A stretch of 52,099 nt of DNA from a virus. Under the pieces are notes generated by a model. That model saw nothing but the letters and a program-made list of their open reading frames with translations. It did no database searches and was not told the origin of the DNA. Both the position numbers and the translations under genes were made by a program. The stretch covers positions 1 through 52,099 of the IMG/VR virus record IMGVR_UViG_3300047318_000360; one strand, 5' to 3'. The number at the start of each line of letters is the position of its first letter. Positions within the stretch are counted from its first letter, which is position 1. Positions 1 to 8,427 of this stretch are shown one piece after another.

Positions 1-42
1 GACGAAAGAAGATCCGAAGTAAGATAGGGTGGGAGGGGAGAA

Positions 43-52
43 CTGGTATAAA
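43..52 (+). promoter_or_regulatory. Promoter-like box inside a palindrome
   Basis: CTGGTATAAA resembles the TTGGTATAAG box used elsewhere on this strand. It sits inside a perfect palindrome, ACTGGT-ATAA-ACCAGT (42-57), which could be an operator or a transcript hairpin. It lies 45 bp upstream of the small ORF at 97. The fit to the box is imperfect. Confidence 0.4.
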
Positions 53-96
53 CCAGTCTTGGGTATTTTGAAACCTCACCTTTGAAGGAGTTACAA

Positions 97-180
97 ATGC
101 AAAACCTATTTGATTACTTATTTCTGTTCTTCGTATTCCTCTTTACAAAGCCTCAATTGGCATTCGGTCTAACGGCTTAA
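97..180 (+). CDS. Tiny hydrophobic peptide (27 aa)
   Basis: A 27-codon ORF starts at ATG 97 after a strong ribosome binding site (AAGGAG, 85-90, spacing 6) and ends at TAA 178-180. The peptide is almost wholly hydrophobic in its middle (YLFLFFVFLF), so it probably inserts in the inner membrane. It has its own promoter-like box upstream and its own terminator downstream, which argues that it is a real gene. No family is recognised; a small membrane-acting phage peptide is a guess. Confidence 0.55.
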   Translation: MQNLFDYLFLFFVFLFTKPQLAFGLTA

Positions 181-193
181 GAAATAAGTAATT

Positions 194-221
194 AAACCCA
201 GATAGTTTCCTGGGTTTTTTT
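194..221 (+). terminator. Intrinsic terminator after the 27-aa gene
   Basis: Stem AAACCCA / TGGGTTT with a 10-nt loop is followed by a T run and then TAG. Confidence 0.75.
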
Positions 222-252
222 AGATTAGTTTTTCAATAAATAGATATGGATT

Positions 253-262
253 TTGGTATAAG
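253..262 (+). promoter_or_regulatory. TTGGTATAAG promoter of the 0.3-0.7 kb RNA
   Basis: TTGGTATAAG followed by TATAGTA. It is an exact copy of the plus-strand box and the only promoter upstream of the structured, ORF-free stretch that follows. Confidence 0.7.
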
Positions 263-269
263 TATAGTA

Positions 270-687
270 CATAAGGATAACACTTTATGAAACCAATTCG
301 AAGTGGTTCGGATTGATACCGTAGTCCACATGATGGTTTATGGATTACTGACCTTGCACAGATAAATCTCAAGCACACGTCGAAAGGCGCGTAACCGTCG
401 AAGCCGGAGTTTCAAGATATCAAGCTATCACCCTCTCAAGGTGGTACCCGTAGAAGCCGGACACCCTCTCGACTGTAGTCTGTCGAGTTGAACCCGGTAT
501 TACCAACCCGGCAACCTAGGACGCTAGGTTGAAGCAAGAGCCTTAGGCGTGAGGATGGCGACCTCGAATGTAGCACACATAGATTTAAATACCCATATAG
601 CAACACCCGTGAACAAGAGGGACGAATGGTCGATCCACCCTTAGAAAAGGAAAGACTGGAAAGCCCTAGATCCTTAGGGCTTTTTTT
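270..687 (+). ncRNA. Candidate large structured non-coding RNA (~410 nt)
   Basis: The stretch between an exact promoter box (253-262) and a strong terminator (661-687) has no ORF longer than a few codons with a ribosome binding site. It is visibly more GC-rich than its surroundings and dense in potential stems: GTAGTCCA/TGGATTAC (8 bp with one G-U), CGTC-GAAA-GGCG, ATCACC/GGTGGT, CTCGAC/GTCGAG, CAACCTAG-GACG-CTAGGTTG (8 bp, perfect) and GAGG/CCTC. A segment of about 18 nt ending GAAGCCGGA occurs twice, near 391-408 and 444-461, with two mismatches. I found no hallmark of tmRNA, RNase P RNA, SRP RNA or a tRNA. Transcript ends are inferred; function unknown. Confidence 0.65.
661..687 (+). terminator. 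Intrinsic terminator of the large ncRNA
   Basis: Perfect 8-bp stem AAGCCCTA / TAGGGCTT followed by seven T and AG. It lies just before the stop of the convergent gene 691-1206. Confidence 0.85.
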
Positions 688-690
688 AGA

Positions 691-1206
691 TTACTTCTCG
701 CTGAGAACCATGTCCAGCTGTGGGAAAGGAATTGCAACTTGAGCAAAAGCTCCTGCCAGGGTCAACATACGAAGGTACATAATAACACTTTCTCCAGATA
801 CGTCTAATCCAATGATAGAGATTTCTTGCAGTTGACTTGCAGGATCACTGTTAACCATATTCAAAATGTACTTAGTCTGGCTTTCTGCATTCTTCACTTC
901 TCCCGCAAGTTCTGAAGCAAAGATAGTATCGTTCTGAGTAACGTTAGCATTGACAGTAAGCAGCGGAAACATTGTACCTTGGTTTGGCATTAGAACGTTG
1001 CTACCAACTGTGGTGAACAATATCTTCAAAAAGGTTTGAGCAACTTTTTGAATGCCTGTAATTTTCCTTGGAGTTTCCCCTAGATCAAACGTAATTTTCC
1101 CCTCTGGAAAACTATTAGGGAAATCTATCATTAACAAATCATAAGTTCCACCGTCAGGAAGATTAGTTGGTGTACCAAGTCTATTTTTAAAAATCTGTGA
1201 TGTCAT
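691..1206 (-). CDS. Putative baseplate wedge protein, gp25-like
   Basis: 171 aa. Residues about 45-85 (RKITGIQKVAQTFLKILFTT, then a P-N-Q-G stretch) resemble the gp25/W family, in which a conserved helix is followed by a loop with P and G; in contractile tails this subunit joins the baseplate wedge to the sheath. It is the last gene of the minus-strand baseplate operon and overlaps the upstream gene by 4 nt (ATGA), which suggests translational coupling. The stop abuts a terminator of the convergent ncRNA. The family call rests on motif resemblance and gene position and is moderate. Confidence 0.45.
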   Translation of the reverse strand: MTSQIFKNRLGTPTNLPDGGTYDLLMIDFPNSFPEGKITFDLGETPRKITGIQKVAQTFLKILFTTVGSNVLMPNQGTMFPLLTVNANVTQNDTIFASELAGEVKNAESQTKYILNMVNSDPASQLQEISIIGLDVSGESVIMYLRMLTLAGAFAQVAIPFPQLDMVLSEK

Positions 1207-1604
1207 GAAGTTTTACCCTCTTCGTGTAATCCTATAATCATACTAGTCCAGAAAGACTTCATCGTAGAATAGAAATTGCTTTCATTCATATAGTCAGAAG
1301 ATCCATCTGCGTAGTAATCAATCTTGGATTTGGACCTGAGATTGAATTCTCTTGTAATAGCCGCCATCATATGAATGTTTTCAATAGCAGCTCCATTTTC
1401 GAAGGATGACGAATCTGAAGCCCTGGTTGTTGCCATACGGTGCAGCTCAGAGAAATCCAATTTAGAAACTATCTCAGAGACATCAGGAGGAATTTCTGTT
1501 CCAGTAATATCTGAGACGAACTTATTCATATCAGCAAAATAACCTGCTAATAACTCATTTGCATTCTCTGCTTGTCCAACTGCTGAATTAGGATCTGAAG
1601 CCAT
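1203..1604 (-). CDS. Hypothetical protein in the baseplate operon (133 aa)
   Basis: I recognise no family. The protein is mostly helical in character and acidic at its N-terminus, with no signal peptide or membrane segment. Its ATG overlaps the TAA of the sigma factor gene by one base (TAATG) and its end overlaps the next gene by 4 nt, so it is translated as part of a tightly coupled string. Context suggests a baseplate or assembly role; this is inference only. Confidence 0.6.
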   Translation of the reverse strand: MASDPNSAVGQAENANELLAGYFADMNKFVSDITGTEIPPDVSEIVSKLDFSELHRMATTRASDSSSFENGAAIENIHMMAAITREFNLRSKSKIDYYADGSSDYMNESNFYSTMKSFWTSMIIGLHEEGKTS

Positions 1605-2335
1605 TAATACATCCCACTATCACGTTTAATTTTTTTGATCTTTTCCGCCAATTTAGATTTCAGGTAATTGAGTCTATTGATATTCACTCCTAACTGTTTT
1701 GCAAGATCTGTAGAAGTAATAACCTTAGCATTTTCTAATATGAATTTTTCCTGATAATCTAATTGACTCATCAAGTGTTCCATTAATAAAGCATTTTCAT
1801 TGAACTGAGTAAATTCACTTGCTCGTTCATTTCCAGACTCGATAAGGTCGGCGTACAAAGCATTTTTAAACTTCAGAGTTTGTGGCTTTGACCATCCCAG
1901 TTTAGATGCTAGTTCTTCGTTAGAAGGCTCTCTATTAAGTTCTTCCGTAAGCAGAGTAACAGCGTGGTTGTATTCATGGAACTTCAGATGTAAGTTCTCT
2001 GGAAGACGAACAGCGTTTTGAAACTTATAGTTCATACGACGAATCTTAGGCAAGTAATTCATAACATGGGTAGACAGTGCTACACCCTTGCTTGGATCGT
2101 AAGTTTGAATGGCTTTGAATGTCCATTTTTTAGCTTCACCAGCTAATGCGGTAGTTGGTAAGCTCCCACTAGCTCTACGTACTTCGGCACTGATAATACC
2201 ACCGAGATTATCAACAAGTTCACCTAAGTGTTTCTTACTGCCAGTCTCTTTCCATATGGTATACAACTCCAAGTCCCTCTCTTTACGGGTAGGGATCGGA
2301 ATGTCTGTTGTTTTAATTTCGTTTTCTGTGGTCAT
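1604..2335 (-). CDS. Phage RNA polymerase sigma factor (sigma70 family)
   Basis: 243 aa. Residues about 74-105 carry a region-2-like stretch: AIQTYDPSKGVALSTHV followed by a basic and aromatic segment, as in the sigma part that binds core polymerase and melts the -10 element. Residues 110-160 fit region 3 (VRLPENL, then EPSNEELASKLGWS), and 190-235 look like a reduced region 4 with a helix-turn-helix (STDLAKQLGVNINRLNYLKS). It should redirect host RNA polymerase to phage promoters, and two candidate promoter classes exist in this window. It lies inside the virion-gene operon, so it may act late. Start and stop overlap neighbouring genes by one base. Confidence 0.75.
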   Translation of the reverse strand: MTTENEIKTTDIPIPTRKERDLELYTIWKETGSKKHLGELVDNLGGIISAEVRRASGSLPTTALAGEAKKWTFKAIQTYDPSKGVALSTHVMNYLPKIRRMNYKFQNAVRLPENLHLKFHEYNHAVTLLTEELNREPSNEELASKLGWSKPQTLKFKNALYADLIESGNERASEFTQFNENALLMEHLMSQLDYQEKFILENAKVITSTDLAKQLGVNINRLNYLKSKLAEKIKKIKRDSGMY

Positions 2336-2544
2336 TATTTAAATACCGGGTAATTAGAGTATATCGAGTTTACGTATCCAACTAGGTATGCTTGCAACTT
2401 ATTGCTGAATTGTTGTCTTATAAAACAGTCAGAAGCTAAGCTCGTCTTAGATAGCAGATTTGCATTTACTATTCCAGAAGGTATATTAACCTTACGAGGT
2501 AATCCTGCTCCAGATCCCTCGGATTGTCCAAAAGTAGTTGCCAT
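2335..2544 (-). CDS. Hypothetical protein (69 aa)
   Basis: A small ORF between the large hub-like gene and the sigma factor, coupled to the sigma gene through a TAATG overlap. The protein opens with a glycine- and serine-rich stretch and ends with an aromatic-rich segment. No family is recognised. Its tight packing in the operon is the main support that it is real. Confidence 0.55.
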   Translation of the reverse strand: MATTFGQSEGSGAGLPRKVNIPSGIVNANLLSKTSLASDCFIRQQFSNKLQAYLVGYVNSIYSNYPVFK

Positions 2545-2547
2545 TGA

Positions 2548-5500
2548 TTATTCTTTCAAAGAAGTTTTAATGAAATCAGTGATTTCTTCATAATCTAAAA
2601 ATAAGCTTGCGCCAGGTTCTAATAGAGAATGGTTAGTTAAGACTTCATTAGTGTACGATGCTTGTGCACCGTTATAGTTGTTAGGAGTCATATCTATAAA
2701 TTTTAGACCGAATTTGTCTTCGATGCTATTTTTACTTTCGATTTGTCTTCTTATTAGCCTAAGGTTACCTACTCCAGTAAAGTTGTCATTCTGTTCCCCT
2801 CCATGTGGAGAAGGGGTATGATGTATAGAACCGGTCATCCACTTACCGTCGGATCTATCAAGAGCTTTAGCTGAACCTTCTTCGAAATCATACATCATAT
2901 TAGGGTATGCTGCACCGACACCTAAGACACCTCTATAGAATTGATCAGCTACTTTGGCTGCACGATCATTACCTATTAAGGTTTGGAATACATATTTAAC
3001 ATCACCCTTATTTGTATCGTAGGATTTATCCTCTGATAGGCCATAAGTGCTTCCTAAATCAGCTGCAGTATTTTTAGCTTGGTTAGCTAACTCGGCTGCA
3101 AACATTTTCTTATCTTTGGTAGTATCTGTTTTAACCCCTTCGTCTTTGACTTTATCAGGAGGATCATCTACGTCAGTCTCGTCTTCACTTACCGAACTAC
3201 CTTCAGTCTTTAACTCATCACGATTTACATTGACCATTTTAAGGGCTGTCTGTAGCCAAGGATGGGTCGGGACCAAGAAGTAATTACTCAATTCGGTATA
3301 GGTAACAGCAGCGACAAAGCTGACGCTAGTCCCAATACTTCTTGAAGTAATAGAATGGGTTACGCTCCCACATAATGCATGAAAGCTAGGGTTGTTGGGA
3401 CTTCTATCGATAATGTCCATAGGATATCCTGCTACAATGTAAGGGTTAAAAATACATTCGACACTCCCTGTCTTGCTCTTTACAACCTCTTTTGTAAAAT
3501 CGTAATCTACAGATGCAAACAACATGCGCTCGAAAGCCATGATCTTGCTCTTGCTACGTGAATACGGATTCATCGAATCTTTATACTTTGTACGTTCAGG
3601 AATAGGTTTGTCCTGCCCCTCAGTAGGCTTATCGGAATATCCGTATCTATCAATCCATGCTAAACGTAGATCAGATAAATTCTTATCCTCTACTGTATCT
3701 TTCGTAGGATAGACTTCATCATCACCAGACGATCGTTTAGCACTACTACTCGAACTAAAGTAGCTCAACCAAGTTGGCATCATAAGTTTCTTGTGGTGTA
3801 CTCCCTTACCTAACTCATACTTACCTGGAACGTTATAGGAGCTCGCTGTCGTGTCTAGAAGCGTTCCATATTCAGATCCATTACCACCGTTAAGCAATTG
3901 CTTACCGATGGCTACAGCCTCTCTAATGCTGTGTGGAGCACGGTAGTTAACGCCTAGACTTGTAGGGCTATTACTGGCAGCACTCAGCGCAGTATTCATA
4001 ACCGTAATTCTAGTCGGGATAGTGTTCTCGGCCTGGTTCACTTGAATAGTGTGGAACATATTCGGAAGAATAACGTTGCAGATAGGTGCATAGTAAAAAG
4101 GTAACTGAGGCTTAACGATAGTCTCTACAGCCATTCTCTTTTGTGAACGCCAATTATCATCATCATCTATATCTTCTAATGAAGCAGGATCAACTGGGAT
4201 CTCAGCAGGGCTTGCCAAGGTCAGCATATCGTACTCGATAGCATAGAAGAAATCTGTGAACAACTGATAGAAGTTCATCTGCTCGTTAGAGAATCCTAAC
4301 TGAGAATTTAAAGTGTTCAAAACAAGCTGAGTGTGTGCTGCACTCATAATATCCATTCTGAAAGCAGGTGGCAACAGAGTGTCGTACTTGCTCATCTCAG
4401 GACGGTCATTGTCATTACAGTGTTTCTGTCTACTGTTATGAATCTGATTTTCTAATAAGAAATGTCCGCTCATTCTATCGAAGAAAGCAATACCTTCTTC
4501 TACTAGTGGCAAGTACATCTTTGAAAAGATAATATTCAGCTTTTGATTTGCAAAAACCTCTCTCTTTACTTGGTTCCACAGGTTCATAATAGCAGAGGGC
4601 ATACCAATCATGCGCTTCTCGAAATCCTTGAATCGAGTATCTAGTTTTGTAGGATCTGCTTGAATAACATTCTTATTAGAAGGTGAAATAGTATCGGCCT
4701 CAGAAGTTCTCATCCCAGTAATACCTTGTAATGCAAGTGTCATACTCGCATAGGAATTAAAGTTGTGCATCTGAATAGTAGATTCCTGGGGATTACCATC
4801 AGTTTGGTTAGTCCCCTCAGTTGCATGACCAGCACCCCCACCACTCCATTCAAATGTAACTTGTTCCATTAAGGAATTTTTATGTTCACATTCAAATGCA
4901 ATGGTCGCATACCCCCCTTGCTTTGAATAAGCATAGTTAGAAGCTACTATATGTCCCCAGAACAAAAGTCTGTCTCCACCGGTATTGTTATCGGTGTAGA
5001 AGATATGAACTTTTGGCTCATAAAAACGGGCAATGTCCATGAGTCCAGCTTGTGGGGGAATCTGGACTGTAGCTCTAGGTAATTGGCCAAGGGACTGGCT
5101 AATACTCATACTTTCGTATGGGACCTGAACCCCTTCTATATACAGCTTACACTCTTGATAGATCAAGTCTGTAGAATTGCTAGAAGCATCTGCAGGCATT
5201 GGGATCTTACTAAATTCAGTAGATCCTACTTTCGAATTCGAAGATTCGTTTTCATCTTCAGCCTGTATCTCTGTTTCGTTATCGGATAATGAGTCTTTAG
5301 TTGAGATAGTACTACTTAAAGCACCTTTAGCAGTGGTAGTAACCTTGTCTGCTATAGCATTATTGATCTGGGATACTGTGCTGGAAATCTTATTTGAGGA
5401 TGCACTGAAAACCGAACTAGTAACACTATCCACAGCTCTACCAGCTGAGACTAACGAACTTGCACCTATGCTAGAGATATATGACCCTATACCTGGATTG

Positions 5501-5904
5501 AACGAGCTAATACTAGTGCTGAAAGAATCTACTCCACTGGCTAGAGATTCTCGTCCAACCTTTTGGATATCAAATAGACTGTTGCTTACTCCAGGCAGAT
5601 TCGATGTTACATAAGTATCTACCTTAGACATTGCTATAGTAGACATGTTAGTGTACATAGCAGTATTACTAGAGTCTCCTTGGATAGCAGCGTCCCTCAT
5701 ACTAAGAATAGGAGAGTACAAGGTGGAATCAGTAATGTTTGAACCTGTTGCAGCAGTATTTGCAGCAGAAGTCACTCCTGCCATAACAGTTTCTAGGCTT
5801 GTCCCCGCCTCTGCGTAAGTCGTACTTGTAAATCTAGATAAAGGTTTACTTGCCGATAGTGCAGAAGTTACTGATTTACTAATTAAGGTGTTAAGAAGAG
5901 ACAT
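2548..5904 (-). CDS. Large virion protein, possible baseplate hub (1118 aa)
   Basis: The first ~230 residues are rich in Ser, Thr and Ala and look low-complexity. From about residue 245 a folded part begins with LYIEGVQVPYESMSISQS, followed by P-x-V-x-I-F-type strands and LLFWGHIVASNY. This pattern recalls the tail-hub (gp27/late control D) fold, where a ring adapts the tube to the spike. A long middle and C-terminal part is not recognised. It begins the series of genes after the 285-aa protein and overlaps it by 14 nt. Hub is the best reading, but a large baseplate or tail-associated protein of another type is possible. Confidence 0.45.
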   Translation of the reverse strand: MSLLNTLISKSVTSALSASKPLSRFTSTTYAEAGTSLETVMAGVTSAANTAATGSNITDSTLYSPILSMRDAAIQGDSSNTAMYTNMSTIAMSKVDTYVTSNLPGVSNSLFDIQKVGRESLASGVDSFSTSISSFNPGIGSYISSIGASSLVSAGRAVDSVTSSVFSASSNKISSTVSQINNAIADKVTTTAKGALSSTISTKDSLSDNETEIQAEDENESSNSKVGSTEFSKIPMPADASSNSTDLIYQECKLYIEGVQVPYESMSISQSLGQLPRATVQIPPQAGLMDIARFYEPKVHIFYTDNNTGGDRLLFWGHIVASNYAYSKQGGYATIAFECEHKNSLMEQVTFEWSGGGAGHATEGTNQTDGNPQESTIQMHNFNSYASMTLALQGITGMRTSEADTISPSNKNVIQADPTKLDTRFKDFEKRMIGMPSAIMNLWNQVKREVFANQKLNIIFSKMYLPLVEEGIAFFDRMSGHFLLENQIHNSRQKHCNDNDRPEMSKYDTLLPPAFRMDIMSAAHTQLVLNTLNSQLGFSNEQMNFYQLFTDFFYAIEYDMLTLASPAEIPVDPASLEDIDDDDNWRSQKRMAVETIVKPQLPFYYAPICNVILPNMFHTIQVNQAENTIPTRITVMNTALSAASNSPTSLGVNYRAPHSIREAVAIGKQLLNGGNGSEYGTLLDTTASSYNVPGKYELGKGVHHKKLMMPTWLSYFSSSSSAKRSSGDDEVYPTKDTVEDKNLSDLRLAWIDRYGYSDKPTEGQDKPIPERTKYKDSMNPYSRSKSKIMAFERMLFASVDYDFTKEVVKSKTGSVECIFNPYIVAGYPMDIIDRSPNNPSFHALCGSVTHSITSRSIGTSVSFVAAVTYTELSNYFLVPTHPWLQTALKMVNVNRDELKTEGSSVSEDETDVDDPPDKVKDEGVKTDTTKDKKMFAAELANQAKNTAADLGSTYGLSEDKSYDTNKGDVKYVFQTLIGNDRAAKVADQFYRGVLGVGAAYPNMMYDFEEGSAKALDRSDGKWMTGSIHHTPSPHGGEQNDNFTGVGNLRLIRRQIESKNSIEDKFGLKFIDMTPNNYNGAQASYTNEVLTNHSLLEPGASLFLDYEEITDFIKTSLKE

Positions 5905-6748
5905 TGTAATAGATACTAAATATAGCCAACATGAAAAGAGCCTTTTCTAACGGATCTTTGATTGAGTCAATGTAATTCGTATATTCTGTAGGAATTTGTT
6001 TAAAACTCTTTATACGTTCACTGATCAATTGTAACCTATTTTCCAGTAATAAGGAAGATAAGAACAGGGGTCTCATAGGCAGCAGCTTATTAGGAATAGA
6101 TTTCATCCCAAGTAAAGATCCTGAATAACTAGAGGCTAACCATCCTAAATAAACAGAGTTATCCGTCTTCATAAATCTAACTACGATATTTTTATCATCG
6201 GCAACGGTGGTTATCATTGTTAGAGTATTTTCTAAAATTCTATAATCAACCTCTTTTACTAGGAATACCCCATTACAGAATACATCATAACTAGTATATG
6301 TGTTGAAATCAGTTTGCAAGAAATAAGTTCTTGATGTGCTGATTATGTTAAGTACCTCTGCATTAACTAAATTTTTAGGCGTAATATTAACCCTAGCTGA
6401 TATCGCAGGAACAGCCCTATTCGGGTAAGTTGCTTTATAACAGCGTCGGCACACCCCACCAGAACTAATACAAGTACTTGTACGTCGGGTTGCAATCGAA
6501 TAAACTCCTGCAGAAAGAAGAGCTGTAACTCTATCTCTAGATATCACAGTCTCTGTAGCTAATTCAGTTAACCCTTCTGCATCGTAGTTTACCGTTTCAA
6601 ATTTACCAAGTGTAGTATGGCAGTTATCTTCGACAACTAATACGTTAGGAGTAAAAACAGAAGTTGCAAAGTTAAAAATATCTTGTTCGGTTGTAGGAAC
6701 GTATGTAAAAATATCCTCTAATAAAAGAGTGCCTGCGAATGTTCTCAT
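5891..6748 (-). CDS. Virion-region protein of unknown function (285 aa)
   Basis: No family recognised. A short cysteine-rich stretch (CISSGGVCRRCY, about residues 93-104) may bind a metal or form disulfides. The C-terminal 60 residues look helical and hydrophobic. The gene lies in the baseplate operon, overlapping both neighbours (4 nt upstream, 14 nt downstream), so a baseplate component is likely by position. Confidence 0.55.
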   Translation of the reverse strand: MRTFAGTLLLEDIFTYVPTTEQDIFNFATSVFTPNVLVVEDNCHTTLGKFETVNYDAEGLTELATETVISRDRVTALLSAGVYSIATRRTSTCISSGGVCRRCYKATYPNRAVPAISARVNITPKNLVNAEVLNIISTSRTYFLQTDFNTYTSYDVFCNGVFLVKEVDYRILENTLTMITTVADDKNIVVRFMKTDNSVYLGWLASSYSGSLLGMKSIPNKLLPMRPLFLSSLLLENRLQLISERIKSFKQIPTEYTNYIDSIKDPLEKALFMLAIFSIYYNVSS

Positions 6749-8187
6749 AATCTAGCTCCTTTTTCTGGAGTATGTTTAGGTCCTGAATTCAATAGGAAAA
6801 TTTTAGAATTACGAGTTCCATTACTATTAAGAGTTACAGGTCCACTGTTTCGTAGATAAGCAGTTGATGCCGGTAATCTTCCCGAATTTAATAGATCTCT
6901 CATGTGGCTCGTAATAGTTTGTGGAGCACTTGATATAACTCCAGCTGTTTTCTTTAACGTAGAAAGAGTGGCTTTTAAATCAGAGTCTAATCCTCGTACT
7001 TGATTAGTAGCTGTATGTAAGGAGTTGTTAATAAGGTTAACCACACCAACAGCTTGGTTACTTATATTTCTTACATCCCTGAGAATATCTCTAACTGGAT
7101 TTGTAAATGAACCAATAACGTTATTAAGTAATCCCCCTGCTGATTTAATAAGTTTCGTCAGTGAACTTAACACCCCGTATACCGGAGAAAATAAACTAGC
7201 TCTCACTCCAGACAAGTTAGAAGTTACATTTGAGAATAAACTACTTACACCTACTGTTCCCCCTTTAGCTCCACCACCGGCCAAACTAGAGATAGCTGCA
7301 GTTCCTTTATCCAATAAACTAGATATGCCTGAACTGGTATCTTTACCCATAGACCCATCAATCATAGCCCCTGCATAATCTTTTAGAGTTGATGCAGGAT
7401 TTTTAATAGTGTTTATCAATTTAGCAGCAGCACTTCTTTGACTTACAATTTCAGCCATGGTTTTAAATCCCTCAGCTTTAACAGGATTTATAGATAATCC
7501 TAATTCAGAAGGTTTTCCAGGAACCATTACAGCATTAGGGATAATCTGTTTAACCATCATAGTAAACTGAAAAGGAATATCGGTATCTCTTGCACTATTC
7601 TGACTATACCCCATATTACTAATAGAGCCGATGAAGCTCATATTAGGAGTGATGACCTTTATTAGTTCATAGTTTCTAGCTAGTTCTGTTCCACGAAAAA
7701 CATTGGCGTACATTTCTACCCATTGGATAAACCAATTATTATCAGGTGAATCAATTAATAATCCTTGGAATTGGAAATGAATAGGCTGACGACCAAAATA
7801 ATAAACGATTTCTGCATCGCCCATAACTTCTGTTACTTGGAGTTTTTCATCTAAGGATCCTTGAATATCTGTAAGAAGAAATTCTCCGTATTTTCCACGT
7901 ATTGCATCTGCCAAAGGACCTTTAGTATCAGTGCCTAGACTGGTAGGCTTACTAAAACCTTCTCCCGTATGGGATGATACAATACCCTCTTTCTTACTAC
8001 TTAACAGTTGTATGAACGTGTGTTGTCCCCTATCTCCTCCACCGGTTTGATAGTTGACGTTACGTGATCTGATTGTAAACAATCTCTCTGTTTGCTCAAT
8101 AGTACTAGGAATCGCTTGAGGCTTTTCCCCTACTTTGGCTCTAACAGCTTGGGTTGCTTTTAATGGTAGTTCGTCTGGTAGAAACAT
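6745..8187 (-). CDS. Putative baseplate/tail structural protein (480 aa)
   Basis: The N-terminal half (about residues 100-240) has a beta-rich pattern with VYYFGRQPIHFQFQGLL, a W-x-x-x-Y helix and ISNMGYSQNSARDTDIPFQF. Similar arrangements occur in tail and baseplate proteins near the tape measure of large phages. The C-terminal half is low-complexity, rich in Ser, Gly and Ala, with coiled-coil-like parts. It follows the tape measure and the 75-aa gene and overlaps the next gene by 4 nt. A role at the tube-baseplate junction is inferred. Confidence 0.5.
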   Translation of the reverse strand: MFLPDELPLKATQAVRAKVGEKPQAIPSTIEQTERLFTIRSRNVNYQTGGGDRGQHTFIQLLSSKKEGIVSSHTGEGFSKPTSLGTDTKGPLADAIRGKYGEFLLTDIQGSLDEKLQVTEVMGDAEIVYYFGRQPIHFQFQGLLIDSPDNNWFIQWVEMYANVFRGTELARNYELIKVITPNMSFIGSISNMGYSQNSARDTDIPFQFTMMVKQIIPNAVMVPGKPSELGLSINPVKAEGFKTMAEIVSQRSAAAKLINTIKNPASTLKDYAGAMIDGSMGKDTSSGISSLLDKGTAAISSLAGGGAKGGTVGVSSLFSNVTSNLSGVRASLFSPVYGVLSSLTKLIKSAGGLLNNVIGSFTNPVRDILRDVRNISNQAVGVVNLINNSLHTATNQVRGLDSDLKATLSTLKKTAGVISSAPQTITSHMRDLLNSGRLPASTAYLRNSGPVTLNSNGTRNSKIFLLNSGPKHTPEKGARL

Positions 8188-8414
8188 TATTTAACTTCGA
8201 AATCTATAAGTTGTAATACTACGGATTCATTCATAACTTCACGTTGACCTTTTAATCCACCTAACTGCGGAGGAATATAGTCTATCCCTTGAGATTCATA
8301 TCTGACTTTATCAATGCATCCTCTGACTTGATTCAGGTATATCTGGTAAGGTGTCATAGCTACTAACTTGGGGATTAGCTTCTCACCTGTTTGTAGTTTA
8401 ATAATTCTAGCCAT
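8187..8414 (-). CDS. Small tail-region protein (75 aa)
   Basis: A short basic N-terminus is followed by a helix and a Pro/Gly turn. No family is recognised. It lies 13 nt after the tape measure gene, and its last base is shared with the start codon of the following gene (ATAATG arrangement). In many myoviruses a small tail protein of this size follows the tape measure, which is the only basis for a tail role. Confidence 0.55.
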   Translation of the reverse strand: MARIIKLQTGEKLIPKLVAMTPYQIYLNQVRGCIDKVRYESQGIDYIPPQLGGLKGQREVMNESVVLQLIDFEVK

Positions 8415-8427
8415 AATATATTATAAA

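Noticed and set aside
270-687. tmRNA, RNase P RNA or group I intron as identity of the large RNA
   Set aside because: No tRNA-like ends or tag ORF, no RNase P conserved core stretches, and no P-Q-R-S elements of group I introns were found; no interrupted gene lies on either side.
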